Assembly (NCBI RefSeq): GCF_000247695.1
Contig: NW_004624747.1
Location: forward strand, 11,795,773 to 11,859,772
DNA from: Heterocephalus glaber
Lineage: Eukaryota > Chordata > Mammalia > Rodentia > Bathyergidae
Length of the DNA: 64,000 bases
Reading direction: 5' to 3'
The stretch's first letter is position 1. Each line of letters opens with the position of its first letter. The translations under genes were made by a program, and so were the position numbers. The notes beneath the pieces were generated by a model, which searched no databases, was not told the DNA's origin, and worked only from the letters and a program-made list of their open reading frames with translations. Below, piece after piece: positions 33,891 to 45,955 of the stretch.

Positions 33891-34739
33891 TTAGACGCCA
33901 GGGGAGACACTGCTGCATGCACAGGGATTTTCCAGGGGGCCTGCTGGTCCCTGGGCTTCCTGGGTTGAAGAGAAAGATCCTTCCGGCTCCTCGTGACCCT
34001 TGCTGGCTGTTGGAGCCTCCTTGGCCACGGCTGAGCATGACTCCTCCAGGACTTCTGGTTTCTCCTCAGGGACCCCGCATGCCTGGGCTTCTGAGGCATC
34101 CTCCTGGCTGCCCTGCACCCCTTCCTCCACCCTGCCCTCTACCAGCTGGGCTCCCTCCCCGCTGCTGCCCAGGGCAGCCCTGGCAGGAGACTTGAGGTTC
34201 TGGGTGGCGGCCAGGATGTCAGCCTGCAGCTGCTGGGAGGAGTCCAGAGCCTCCTCAGGCCGGCTGTCGGGAGCCCTGTCAGGAACCTCACTGAAAACAC
34301 GGGGGCCCCCAGCCCGGTCGCTCTGGTCCACGTACTTCTTCTTGGGGAAGGACGACGGGTAGTAGGCCGTGGCCTTGTGCTTCTGGCGGGTGATGAGTGC
34401 GGCGCAGACAATGAACATCAGCAGGAAGGCCAGCGAGCCCACCACGGCGATGAGCATCACATACTGGTGGAAGAAATCCACGATGCCGTCCAGGAAGTTG
34501 GTGGGGTGTGCCGGGCCCTCCAGGGCTGTGGGCTGGGGCCCCACCGATGTGGGGCTGAGGGCTGGGGTCCGGGGAGGTGGGAGGCTTGGAGAGGAGGGCG
34601 ACGAGCCCTCTGCATCCCCGCTGCCCCCCAGGTCCTCCAGGAAGGCGGCAGGCAGGGACACGGAGAGGCCAGGCAGGGGCGCGGGCCGCAGAAGCAAGAG
34701 CAGGGAAAGGAGGAGGCTGGAACCCACTGCAGAGACCAT
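33891..34739 (-). CDS. TMEM119: TMEM119, single-pass membrane protein
   Basis: The 282-residue frame matches TMEM119 (human 283). TMEM119 is a type I plasma-membrane protein that promotes osteoblast differentiation through BMP/SMAD-linked signalling and is widely used as a marker of resident microglia. Residues 1-22 form a leucine-rich signal peptide. The luminal part is Ser/Pro-rich, followed by the highly conserved NFLDGIVDFFHQYVMLIAVV, with the membrane segment at about 93-116. The cytoplasmic side starts ITRQKHKATAYYPSSFPKKK and continues with the conserved YVDQSDRAGGPRVFSEVPDR. The C-terminal third is acidic and poorly conserved. The whole coding sequence is one exon; the acceptor CTGCAG|GTC lies 14 nt upstream of the ATG. 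The start at 34739 agrees with the human MVSA N-terminus. Confidence 0.98.
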   Translation of the reverse strand: MVSAVGSSLLLSLLLLLRPAPLPGLSVSLPAAFLEDLGGSGDAEGSSPSSPSLPPPRTPALSPTSVGPQPTALEGPAHPTNFLDGIVDFFHQYVMLIAVVGSLAFLLMFIVCAALITRQKHKATAYYPSSFPKKKYVDQSDRAGGPRVFSEVPDRAPDSRPEEALDSSQQLQADILAATQNLKSPARAALGSSGEGAQLVEGRVEEGVQGSQEDASEAQACGVPEEKPEVLEESCSAVAKEAPTASKGHEEPEGSFSSTQEAQGPAGPLENPCACSSVSPGV

Positions 34740-35104
34740 GGTTCCCCCAGGACCTGCAGGGAGAGGAGAGAGGGGAGAAGTCAGAGGCTGTCCAGTGTCT
34801 CAGGATTCAGAAACAGGGCTCACAGGGCCCTGAGACTGCAGGGAGCACAGGAGGAGTCCCAGCGAGCCTGTTCCTGGGCTGGAGCCCCCACTGCACCATG
34901 GACCCCTCTGGTTCATGCCTGGTGCACACGCTGTGTCCTCTTCCCTCCGAGGTCCTGGGCAGCAGGGCCAAATCTGATTCACCCCAGCATTTTCTGGGGT
35001 TTGCCCTATCTTTGGTATACGGCACACACACTCAGTAAATGCATCTGAACTGACACGGCTGAATTCACAATAAGCTTTCATGACTTTCTATGTGCCAGCT
35101 GCTA

Positions 35105-35285
35105 CGGTAAGTTTCTTTCTTTCTTTCTTTTCTTTCTTTCTTTCTCTCTCTCTCTCTTTCTCTCTCTCTCTTTCTTTTCTTGGAGGGGAGCTGAGACAGG
35201 ATCTTGCTATGCAGTTCAAGCTGGCCTCAAACTCACTGCTGACCTGCTGCCTCGGCCTCCCAAGTGCTGGGGTTACAGGCATGAA
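35105..35285 (-). repeat. B1 SINE with (TTTC)n/(CT)n expanded tail
   Basis: A pyrimidine tract (35107-35180) runs into antisense B1 text: GAGACAGGATCTTGCTATGC, GGCCTCAAACTCACTGCTGA and CAAGTGCTGGGGTTACAGGC. The tract is the expanded poly(A)/GAAA tail of the SINE. Confidence 0.88.
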
Positions 35286-36411
35286 TCCTGATAATCAGAG
35301 GGAGGGGTGTCCTGGGATAATCCCTGTGTTTCAGGTAAGGAAACTGAGACTCACAGTCATTAATCAAGGAAGAGCTAAGGTTGGATCTGGGCCTGAGGGG
35401 AGGGGTGAAGGTGGGGCTGAGTCATTGAGGCCTCAAGGGAGTGACAGGGATGCCCTGCCCTGTGTGAGGCCTCATCTCTGTGCACAGAATGGCTGCAGTG
35501 GCTCCATGGCCACATCCCATCTTCTCAGCCAGAGGCTTTCTCAAACCTCCCCCTGGGAGCCCCAGCCGTTCTCCCCTCTCCAAGAGTTTCTCAGTCTCTA
35601 AGTTTTGCAGGGGGCCTGGATGCCAGGATCGGCACCCACAGCTGCCCCTCGCCTCCAAGCTCCAAGCAGGCCAGGAGGGTCCCCCGGGGAACCCCTGTGG
35701 TGAGACAAAGCCATAGCTGCCAAGCTAGATGGGAACCAGATGACCTCGAGCCTCTCTCCCTCCCTCTCCCTCCTCCCTGCTGGAAGGCTGCTCCCTGCAT
35801 GAACCCCCAGACCCCATCTGGCCCAGGCAACCCCGCTGATTAATAAATTCCTCACTGTCCAAGTTTATGGAAGAGCTGGTTTCTAGAACACAAACTCTCC
35901 TAACTGATGTGAGAGGGGCCGGGCTTTAGACAAACCCGAGACTGCAGGCCAAGTCCCCCAGGCCACCTTCCTCCAAAGCTGGCTAGGTTATTTATGGACA
36001 CCGAGAAAAGCTTCAGGATCCCCTGTCTGAGGCCCCTCTCGGGGTCTGAGGTGGGCAGACAGCAGGGCGAGGGGCACGAACAGGCCACAGAGCAAGTTCC
36101 CAGGCTGGAGGAGGGGCTAGGGTCCCAGGCCTCTACTGCAGGTCCTGCTCAGTGACACAGGTGACAGGCCAGCCCCTTGGGTGACAGCGAAGACCCAGGA
36201 GATGAGCTAGGATGGAGGCTGGGAAATTAGTGGCTTGTTCCAGGTGCCCGAGGCCTCCCAATTTCTGTGCTCTAATTGCTCAGTGTCAATGAAGGATCAG
36301 ACCCAGGACCACCTTCCAAGGACAAGAAAATCCAAGGATGCCCAAGTCCTTTAAACAAAATGGTGTGGGATTTGTGTGCAACCTACATACGTCCTTCCAT
36401 GTTTTTATTGT

Positions 36412-36535
36412 TTTCTTTTGTTTTTTGAGACTGGGCCTTACTCTATAGCTCAGGCTGGCCTTGAACTTGCCGTAAGCCTCCTGCCTCAGCCTCCTGAGTG
36501 TCAAATAACAGGCATGCACCACCACACCACCAGGC
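36412..36535 (-). repeat. B1 SINE
   Basis: Antisense B1: TTTTGAGACTGGGCCTTACT, GGCTGGCCTTGAACTTGCCG and 'acaggcatgcaccaccacacc'. Confidence 0.88.
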
Positions 36536-36763
36536 TTCTCCCATATATTTTAAATTACCTCTAGATGACTTACAACACCTCATACAATGTGAAAGCTACT
36601 TAAAGCCTATCATACTGTATCTTTTTATGGCTACACTGTTTTGTTTTAATATTTTCTATCTGCAGTTTTTTGAATCTGTGGCTGAAGAAGCCAAAAATTC
36701 AGAGGGCTGTTTGCACTGTTATAAATTTGCTCAAACCAGCTCAGAGGGCAAGAACATTTTCCT

Positions 36764-36835
36764 TTGTGCTAGGGACTGAACCCAGGACCTTATGAGTGCT
36801 CAGCAAAAGCTCCTCCACCCAGCTGCCCCCCAGCC
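36764..36835 (-). repeat. ID-like SINE fragment
   Basis: Antisense: GTGCTAGGGACTGAACCCAG, GACCTTATGAGTGCTCAGCA, then a decayed A box ending CCCCAGCCCC. Confidence 0.6.
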
Positions 36836-38907
36836 CCTGGGCCCTCACCGGAGACATTTAAGACCTCATCAGAAACTCTTCCTGGATTCCCTTCCGCAAA
36901 AGCCACAGCACTTGGTCAGCAGCCGGTGATCTGCCCAAGGACACAAAGATGGCTCAGACAGAGCTGGGATTTCAACTCTCCTCTGTCTACTCTGCGAGTC
37001 CACACACACACACTGCACACCCACAGTGGGCTAGGAAGGGGTCCGCACCCCCATGGGCATCACTTCTCAGCCAGAAGGAGCATCGAGCAGCGCTGCTAAG
37101 TGAGGAGCCAGGAGCTCCTCCTCTCTGCTCCTGCTGAACCCAGCTCAGCCCTGCCTGTCCGAGTCAAACCCCGAGAGATCTTCAATGGTGGCAGCTGAAG
37201 CACCATGGCCACCAGAGGCTGAGGCCTGGGAAAGTCACAAGGCAGCTGGGAAGCTGGTTGGGCTGGTTCAGCACCCTGGCTCCCCAGGTCTACCTCTGCC
37301 TCCTGTTTCCCTGGAGCCTCTTTCTCCATCTGTAAATGGGCAGCAGTGTGTGTTTGAGTGTGTGTGGCAGTGGTGGGGTGACCACAGACTGAGCCTGCAG
37401 AGCTGTCAGGATCGTATAAGATGACATTCTGAATGTTCCCGGCACAGAGTGGCAGCTGACTCAGGAAAGGTGGAATTCAAGAGCGGAGAGCTCCAGGAGC
37501 AGGCAGCAATTTCCCCTCCTACACCAACAAATGACTGTCTTCATTTGTGTGTGCATTTGCCCAGTGTCTTCCCCACCTCCCAGGAAAAAAAAAAAAACAC
37601 ACAACTTTTTTAATCCATTGAGTGAAATTTCCTCAGCTCTGGTCACAGGATGCAGGACTAACACAGAGATGCACACACACTCACGCACACACGGCAATAG
37701 TCAGAAAAAAGGAGTTGAGGAGAGGACAAAAGCAAGGAAGGAGGCTCTACAAACTATCACTGGCTCTTAAAGGCTTAGACCACAACTCTAGAGTCCCCCC
37801 CAACCCCTCCTGACTCCCTGACAAAGGGCAGGGACATAGCTCTATATGGAACCAGCCAGGCCTCGTGGCAGGTGGCTGTGTGACCCTGGGCAGGCCTCTG
37901 CCCTCTCTGGATCTTGGTTTCCCATCTGCAGAGTGGAAGAACTGGCCTTCGAGGCCAGGCACTTGGTTCCTGCTTTCAGAGGGACTCGGACCCTCGAGTC
38001 ACTAGGAGCAGGGGTGAAGCCTAGCTCCTGTGTTCCCTCCCAAGAGAAAATGCAGGGCCAGAGACGGTGTGGTGCCTGGGGCAGCACAGCACCCAGGGCT
38101 CAGGCCAGCAGAACCCTGAATAGAGGCGGCTGGAATGTCTAGGAATCTCTGGGCCACACACAGGGCCCTCCCCACACACAAGCCAAGGCAGTGCCTGGTG
38201 CACGGTAGGGGCCAGTGAGTGGGGACCCTCTCACTCCGGTTAGCTGCTTAAGATGATGATGCCACCCACTTGTGGTCGTGATTCTGCAAATAATGCAAAT
38301 CCCCCCCAGGGCCCGGGTACCCCAAGACCTGCCTGAGGCTGAGGGTCCAGAGCTGCTGCCCCACCCCCACCCAGAGAGGGGCAGCCAGCGGGGGAGGGGC
38401 GCCCACAGAAACCTGGCTTCAATTAGTGGTCTGGGGGGAGGGGGCCAGGCGAGGACAGGGAGCTGGGCGCCTCAGAGGAGAGGTCTTCGAGGGAAGGGGT
38501 TCCCAGGGGCTCAGAACTCACACAGACACACACGGAGGCAGCAGGGGCAACCAGACTCAGGGCAACCAGCACACGGGCTCGGTACAGCACGGTGCCCCTA
38601 CACGGGCAACTCACTCAGACACGCAACGCATGCATCACACATCCCCGACACGGGACAGGGCTGCCCCAAGGCACCTTCGCCCTGAGCCTGGAAGCAGCAC
38701 CTGGCGACCGTCCACTTCCAGAGAAGGCACCCACACCCGTCCTACCCACCCCAGCATCCTCTCGGGACTCCCAGGACCCTCCACCGCCAGCCTGCGCACA
38801 CTTGGGCACACAGGCTCAGAGACGCCTGCAGAGTGCTCCACAGTCCGGTCCGGAGCTCCGGGAGAGACCCTGTCCTGGCGGTGGGGACTCCTCCCCTGGG
38901 GACTTAC

Positions 38908-39060
38908 TGGTTCCCGCTGCAGGGCTGGGAGCTCCCCGGGTGGACGAGATGGGCACCCGGCCGCTTGGATCAGTCCCCGCCGCTGGTGCTGGGTGCTCTG
39001 GCTGGCGCCTGCCCTCCTCGTCCTCCGTGCCTCCTTCTTCTCCTCAGGCTGGGCTGCAGG
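38908..39060 (-). other. TMEM119: TMEM119 non-coding exon 1 (5' UTR), approximate 5' end
   Basis: A consensus donor CCA|GTAAGT is read on the minus strand at 38907/38908, in GC-rich sequence 4.2 kb upstream of the coding exon. The inferred exon contains no ATG, so the first start codon in the spliced transcript is that of TMEM119. The 5' boundary is a guess. Confidence 0.55.
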
Positions 39061-39230
39061 GCCAGCTTGATTTCATTAAGAGAGTTTGGGGTGGGGACAA
39101 GGGGAGGGGCGGGGCAGCGCCGGGGCCACACACAATCCCACCCTCGCTGCTGCAGCCTCACTTCCTCCCTGACCCGAGGTCCCCAGAGAAGGCTCAGACA
39201 GACAGACAGACAGACAGAAGGGCTGTCCGC
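39061..39230 (-). promoter_or_regulatory. TMEM119: TMEM119 promoter region with PU.1-type site
   Basis: On the minus strand GAGGAAGTG is read at 39159-39167, matching the PU.1/SPI1 ETS core used in macrophage and microglial genes. A GGGGCGGGG-type GC box lies at about 39103-39115. A (CAGA)n repeat sits at 39197-39219. No good TATA box is seen. Confidence 0.5.
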
Positions 39231-39904
39231 TGTGCTTCCCAGAACCCAGAGCCGGGGTCCCGCCTGTTCCCCCACAGCCCCAGGGGCCGAGGTCAGGGAG
39301 GCCCCTAGAAGTGAGCAGGAAAAGTCCCCATCTCTAGTTCCAGCTCTGACTCAGGGTTTCCAGCCTCGGGTGCAGAGTGGGAGTCAGAATGTGTGGAAGG
39401 GAGGCCCAGGAGGGTCTGGGCCTGAGGCAGGGAGCGGAGTTCCGGCACCAAGTCTGGTCAAGCCCTTCACCTCCTAGGCCTTCCTAGGGTGGGAGGAGAG
39501 CTTGCTGAGCTCACTGGCTCTGCCATTCAGGGATCTGTGGCCTCCGAATACCCCAAGTGGAGTCGGTTAGGCAGGAGTTATAGACCCATTTCACACAGGG
39601 GCAAGTAAGGCAGGGTGAACTCAAATGATTCAACCAGGGTCCTGAAGTGAGTGGCTGGCAGGGCCTGGGACCAAGATGTCTGGCTGACTGAGGAATCAAG
39701 AGGGCCTGCAGCCACTTACACTCGTTCATTCATTCATCCACATGCTCAAGCATTTATTCAGCAGATGCTCAGCACACCTGCATTGCAGGGCCCTGTGCCA
39801 AGCAGGTTCCAGAGGGGAATCAGAGTAGCCCAGCCCTCTGCAAGCTCACAGAGGTACCGGCTTTTACTCAGCAACTTGGAGGAGAATCTGCCTACGTGCG
39901 TTGC

Positions 39905-40080
39905 TTCCCGCCCCTGAACACAGGGCCTTTGCTCTGAGCTATATCCCCAGCCCTTTTTCTTTGGATACAGGATCTCACTGACTCATTAAACTGCTCCGGC
40001 TGGGCTCTAACTTGTGGTCCTCCTACCTCAGCCTCCCAGAGTGCTGGGATTACAGGCGTGTGGCACCACACCTGGCTTGC
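39905..40080 (-). repeat. B1-ID dimeric SINE, antisense and degraded
   Basis: An ID remnant (GAGCTATATCCCCAGCCC on plus) lies directly beside antisense B1 text (CTCAGCCTCCCAGAGTGCTG, TTACAGGCGTGTGGCACCAC). In minus reading the order is B1 then ID. Confidence 0.7.
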
Positions 40081-40184
40081 ATATTGTCCAGAGCAATTCT
40101 ATATAATTTTGGAGGAAAATCATTTCATAATTAAATTATGATGATGCCTATTTTTCCTGCCTACAGGCCAGCTTTGGCATGTGA

Positions 40185-40500
40185 AGACATAACTCCATTT
40201 TCACCTCTGGTCACAGCTAAAACCTCAGTGGTCCAATGATGCTGTGATGCTCCAGGGCAGGATTACATCAGTTGAAGACATCCTGGCAGGAACAAAATCT
40301 CCATCTGCATAAATTCCTTGTTGTTTTAGGATTATCAGCCACTGCCCTCTGAGTCATCTGTTACTCCCCATGTACCAAATAAAGGTGTGGCAAGCTCAGG
40401 GTGCCTTGGGCTTTGCTGCCCAGAGCATCGTTGATCAGGCCCAAAGCTCAGCTTCTTCTCTAAGTCTCGTCTCCTGTCTTTATTCATTAATTCACCTTGT
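40185..40500 (+). mobile_element. Candidate solo LTR (uncertain)
   Basis: The segment has an LTR-like layout: 'gtgaagacataactccatttt', AATAAAGG at about 40378, then a T/C-rich U5-like end with 'tcgtctcctgtctttattc'. I could not define TG..CA termini or a target duplication, and assign no family. It is non-coding. Confidence 0.3.
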
Positions 40501-42600
40501 GCTGTCATGGCTCACAGGAGACCAGGACTCACTGCAGGGGTTCTGGTAATGTCTCCTTTTCCTGTTCCTTACAGTGTATTGCTTTTTTTTTTTTTTTTCA
40601 AGACAGAAGGGGGCCTGCAGCAGGAGAGAGACCAGCCCCAGGGCTCAGGAACCCCAGGTGGAAGCTGGCACATGGAGAGAAAGAGGCAGGGAGGTCATCC
40701 TAGAGAAACTCAAGGCTCAGCAAGAGGAGACCCTGGAAAGGCACTCCAGGAGAGAGGACTGGCATGTGCCAAGGCACAGTGGCCAGCAGTCACAGAGGAG
40801 GGGCTTGATTACATCAATCATGGGCCAAAGGGAGGAATGGGTGTGGAGGGGTGGAAAGGTCAGGTGCCAGCCTCAGAATATGAGAACAGTTTTCACCCAA
40901 GAGGCAGTGGGAAGCCAAGGAAGGTTTGGAGCAGGGCAGTGGGTGGAATTAACAGTCCACATCCACCATGGAAGAGCCACAACTCTAGATTGTGGCTGCT
41001 CCTTGCAATGGCCCCAGCAGCTGCTTCTCACCTTCGAGAAGAGAGGAGTCTTTCATTTGGAAAATTAAACCAGAGACTTATCCCATCTTCTCTTGTGATC
41101 CTCCCAGAGCCTGTATTCTGGAGGGACCAGGGGACACACACTCACCCATGGGACTCACATGCTGTCAGTCTGACAGGCCCAGAGATTGGGGCACAACTAA
41201 CCCAGTCAGGGCTTGTTCCAGCTCCAGGACCCCACAGGGACCCCTCAGCCTGGAGACAAACAGACCCAAGTTCAGAGGCTGTTTCCTCATCTGTAAAATG
41301 GGAACAGAGAAGCGCTAGAACTCAGGAGACCACTGGGGAAATGGGAGATGCAGTAGGCAGGAAAGTGCTTGGCGATGTAAAGAGCCCAGGCCAGACTCCA
41401 TGTGCCAAATGCCAAGTGCATAGGTTCCCTACTGTCACAAATGCCCCCAAGCAGCTCAGGCAAGAGCAATCCATGCTTGCGCCTTATGGACCTTGCTGTC
41501 AGGAGTCTGAATTAGGCCTTGCTGGGCTGAATGCAGGGCTTGAATTCATTCTGAGTCTTTAGGGAGAGAATCTGTTCCTTTGCCTTTCCTGTTTCTAGAA
41601 CCTTCCTGCACACCTCCGCTCCAGGCTCCAGCTGCCCACATCCCTCGAGCAGCAGCAGCAGGCTTATCCTTCCCAGGCTGCCTTCTCCCTGGGTCTCTTC
41701 CGGTTCCCTTTCCCACTTTTAAGGCTCTTCTTTGTGATGACATGGGCCCCTGGCTAGACCTGCTCAGCTCCCCGTCTGGGATCCTGAACCACACTTGCAA
41801 ACGCCCCTGGCGCTCTGAGGTGACACAGCCACGGGTCCCAGGGTCAGGCTGTGGAAGCTCTGGGCCTGGGCTAGGAAGGTTTGCATTATTCTGCCTCACA
41901 TGCCAGACTGGAATACAGTCACACCTTGCTGTCCATGGGGAAGGTTCCAGAATCCTCGGAGGATGCCGCACCCCTTACAGGGACTGTGTGGCATGGTGCT
42001 GGTCACCCTCCTGTCTGCCTTCAGCCACCTCCTGTGATGTTAATACCCAATACAACTGCCTGCTATATGAACATTTGCTCTACCTCACATCTCAGCGGAC
42101 ATTGACAAGAAGAAAAAGCTCTGCATCTGCTCAGTGAGGAGACAACTTTTTCGTCACATTTCCAATCTGCCATTGGCCAAGGTGGCAGATGCGGAGCTGA
42201 GGGGATGGAGGGCAGAGTGCTCCCCCTCTGCCTGCTTCCCCAGCACCCAGGGCTCCTGCTCCACGCAGACCCCAGCAAGTGCTGCACCTCACCCCCAACA
42301 GGCTCCTCAGAGGAGGAAGAGAAGCCCACTAGCCAGCCAAGGAAACAGGCTCAGGGCAGTGGCCGCCCAAAGCAGGCCCAGGGCAGAGCCCCTTCTCTGC
42401 AATAGCCCCTGTGTCAGCACATCCAAAATGCTAGCACCTGACTGCAGCCTCTCTCGGGGGCCCCTTCACCACCCTGGGCCACGGCAAACCCAGCAGACCA
42501 CTTTGCATCACTGTCAGACCCTCAGACACATACGAATGCACACCCCCACACACGGACACACACACGTATACACACATAAACACCTAGGCACACACGCACA
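40500..42600. other. Intergenic, contains a 351-codon chance frame
   Basis: The longest frame of the region (40507-41562, plus) crosses a 17-T run and includes a MIR core (CATCTGTAAAATGGGAACAG at about 41290), so it is most likely not a gene. A CA-rich tract (ACACAC interspersed) lies at 42520-42612. Confidence 0.55.
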
Positions 42601-42624
42601 CAGAAACACACGTATGTATGTGCC

Positions 42625-42992
42625 GAGTCTGCCAAAAAATGCATACACACTTCAGGAACAGAAAAACTCATATAAATGTTTTAATATGAAATTTATTGAG
42701 CCATCATGAGGTTAATACAAGTTACCTTTGGCCTCTACCATTACAAGAGGTGCTCAGAGTGGTGGCCATGAGCTTCCAGACATTTATTCGTACAGCGAAC
42801 TGCTGCTTGGCTAACCTTGGTCACAGAGATCGATGCGTTTTCAACTTCCTCTCTATGAGGCGGAGGTGTAGTGGGTTTTCTGGGATGTACGACATCCTCC
42901 AGGGTTCCGCCCGTGAGGGTCACACCATCTGTTGGAAAAGCATCATACTATTTTTCCTTCCCTGAAGTGTGTATACATTTTTTTGCAGACTC
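42625..42992. mobile_element. 368-bp DNA transposon with 32-bp terminal inverted repeats
   Basis: The left end (42625-42656) starts GAGTCTGCCAAAAAATGCAT and the right end (42961-42992), read on the minus strand, starts GAGTCTGCAAAAAAATGTAT. The 32-bp repeats match at 30 positions. Inside, the minus strand codes a short relic ending in CLEAHGHHSEHLL, resembling the C-terminus of mariner/IS630-type transposases. The element is therefore an internally deleted, non-autonomous copy. TGTGC lies next to both ends, but a clean target duplication is not certain. Confidence 0.8.
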
Positions 42993-45460
42993 TGTGCTCC
43001 CATGTATAGGACACACATCCACATATACGCACACAGACACACACTTCCTTTAGACTGCATGAGGCTGGACAGCAGCCACTGAGTAGTGACGAGCCTGCGC
43101 CTGGCCTGGTGAGTGCCAGCCATGGGTCCCTGTGTCCATCTCTCCCAGCCTGGCCCACAGGTGGACGTGGGGTGAGGCTGGATGCTTGCCACAGCTGCGG
43201 CCCCTTAGGCTCCAACCCTGAGACTCTAAATTTCACTCATGCTACAGATATTTCTTGAGCCCTCGCTTCCCACCTTGCCCACAGTTGGGCCCAGGGAGAG
43301 AGTGATGGGCAAACATAGACACACAGGTTACAGGATCGGTGGGAGACCCATAGTAAATAAGTAAACAACAAATGACTCTCCGAGAGCACCCTGGGCTAAG
43401 AATTGAGAGTTCAGGGGCCATGGGAGCACTGACCACGGGGGCCAGTCTGGTTCCCCTCACAAGGGCCGCCCTGGAAGGTGAGGAGAGGGTATTAGGAAGG
43501 CAAGGGTGTATGAGGCTTCCCAGCAATCAGAACAGCATGTGCAAAGGCCCTGAGGTGGTCAGGACCACAGAACCCACAGGGCAGCTCCTAGAGGTTACTG
43601 TCATGCTGGAGTCAATGTGCCAGATCTGTGGGAAATTTGCCTGTCTGTACTGTCCCAACTCTAGCATCTAGGACAGTGCCCGGGACACAGTTAGAGCTCA
43701 GTGCTTGTAGACTGCTCGAATAACCACTCCAATGTCCACTCCTGCACATCCAGCGGTGCCTCATCCATCCCAAGTCTCATCTCCCAAGTTCCCCAGTCGT
43801 GGGAGCGTGTGGGGCCCGGCCTGGACACTCCCCCAGGGCCTGCACCACCACAGGGCACAGGCAGCTGGACCACTGCAGCCTGTAATTTCCGAGGCACAGG
43901 CAGCGGCCGGCCTGAGGGGCCCTCAGTCCCTCTGGAAGTGGTTCAGAGACCCTGCCCTGTGCTCACCGAGAAATTAGCAGCCACCCCACCCTGTGGAGCA
44001 GCCACTGCCCTAGGCTGGAGAGGGGAGGCCGGGAGAAACTCAGCCCCTGGGTCTCTGCCAGGACGCTCCCTGGTTGGGCCTGGGGTGGCCACCCGGCCCA
44101 CAGCAGCCCCCAGCTCCAGCCCACCGTGGGTCCAGGGCCACTTCTAATTACACAGCCCCGAGGCCACAGGGCCTGCCCTCAGGCAGAAATAGCAGGGCCT
44201 TTCATGTGGCTGCAGAGGCCTTTGCTAGGCCCCAGGCAGCCCAGGCCCTGCCTTCTCCTTGGAGGGACCACAGCAAGGAGGCCACCTCCTACCTGGTACC
44301 CCAGAGAGGCCGGAGCTCCAGGTATGCTGTGAAACCTCTGTGGGCCTCAGTTTCCCCATCTGTAGGGAAGACACTTTCTCTTACTGCTCCACTGTTGGCC
44401 TGGCTGTCCCCTCCCCCAGGCTCTGTCCTCCACACTCCCTTTGCCTGACCCATCCACCGCCTGTAGCTCAGCCACCACCGCACTGCGAAGAAGCCCTCCC
44501 AACCCCAGCCTCCAGGGAGGGACAAGGGAGCTTCCTGGGCTCTCCTGCACCCCTGGGCTCCCTTCTCAAGCCCTGAGCCCTCAGGGCCCTCGTGGCCTCT
44601 TTGCCTGCATCTTAAGACTGTGAGCCCCTCAAAGCCAGAGTCAGGGCCTCTTCCATCTCAGCATCCCTGGCACCTGTGCCCGCAACACAGTAGGTGCTCA
44701 GGAAATGCCCACCCCCTGGTTGAATGGGTCCCGTGCACCCTGTCCTGTTACACAGATGGGGACACTGAGGCCCAGGGAACGGATGGAGTTGGCTGGAATC
44801 TGCCAACATGATTGTTCGTGTGTCCGTTTAACAAATATTTACAGGCACCTGTCCTGCACCTGCTCAGACCTGGGTGCTGGGAAGTGACAAGGGACAGGAC
44901 ACCAACTGTCCCTCGGGGAGCTCCTGGGAGGACCGAAAAGGGAAACAAACCAAGCAGAAAATAGGGGGGATAACACAACACTGTGGACTGCTGTTGAGGA
45001 AATAAAAAGGATGAGGAGACAGAGTCACTTGGAAGGGGCAGGGACAGGTACCTGGGTAGCTATTTTAGCAATTGTGGACAGTGATGGCCTCTCTGGAGAG
45101 GTTTCTGAACCAACAGATGTAGAATAAGGAAAACCAGGCATATGAAGGCAGGGGGAAGAACTTCCAGGCCAAGGGATCGGCGAGTGCAAAGGCCCTGTGG
45201 CAGGAAAGGCTCACCATGAGGCCTGTGGTAGGGAAGGAAGAGTGGATACTGACCCACTCTCACAGGGAGCAGTTAGAGTGGGAAATATGGAGACTTCTGA
45301 TAGCTCCAGGGCCTGCCCCTTACATACTATGTGACTTGGGCCTCAGTTTCCTTTCCTAGATCCAGAAGGGTCAGAGGCAGCTCCTCCACACCCTGGCGTT
45401 CTGTGATTCTCAGTACATTTTCCACTTGTCCCAGCCAGATGCTCACCCACTGCTGGGGCT
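42993..45460. other. Intergenic GC-rich sequence, no gene supported
   Basis: Only decayed MIR-like pieces (for example near 44640-44800 and 45295-45400) were noticed. Confidence 0.5.
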
Positions 45461-45464
45461 AGAT

Positions 45465-45955
45465 AAAAATGGCAGAGTCATTTTGGAAAGCAGATTAGTG
45501 GTTTTTATAAAGTTACCATTCTTGCCTCCTGTCTGAGCCAACAATCCCGGTGCTGGGTATTTACAAAGAGAAATCCAAGCGCATATCAGCACAAAGACAC
45601 AAGTGTCCATCGCAGCCCCCAGCTGGAGACAGCCCAGATGTGGCAGCAGGAGCAGGAATGCCCAGATGTGGTGCCTGCACGTGGAGCAGGTGTGGAGAAT
45701 CCCATGCATGCTGAGCTCAGTACACCGCAAAGGGTTCCATCTCTGGAAGCTCCAGGCAAAGGAAGGGCCAGCACAGCCCTGGGGCTGGCAGTCAGAGCAG
45801 TGAGCTCATGGTGCCCACCGGGCGGGCTGGGAGGAAGCGGCCGGTGCTGGAAATGTGTGCTACAGAGGCCCAGGTGGTGGTCATGGGCACACGCGTGTGA
45901 GCAATCACACTGTGCACTGGACTCGCGCACTTTCCACGGGTCACGACTCAATCAA
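45465..45955 (+). mobile_element. Ancient L1 3' fragment (L1M-type)
   Basis: The plus strand keeps the L1M order: 'cattttggaaagcagattagtgg', CAACAATCCCGGTGCTGGGT, 'atttacaaagagaaatcc' and GCACAAAGACACAAGTGTCC. It is GC-shifted by CpG-rich surroundings and has no intact frame. Confidence 0.65.

Larger units (their letters stand above)
34754..38907 (-). other. TMEM119: TMEM119 intron 1
   Basis: The intron contains a TTTC/CT-rich tract with a B1 (35105-35285), a B1 (36412-36535), an antisense ID fragment (36764-36835) and otherwise GC-rich single-copy-looking sequence with no supported exon. Confidence 0.65.

Noticed and set aside
40507..41562. 351-codon open frame on the plus strand, the longest outside known genes
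   Set aside because: It runs through a poly(T) tract and a MIR core, has no recognisable domain, and neighbouring frames are also open in this GC-rich region. I found no splice or conservation argument for a gene.
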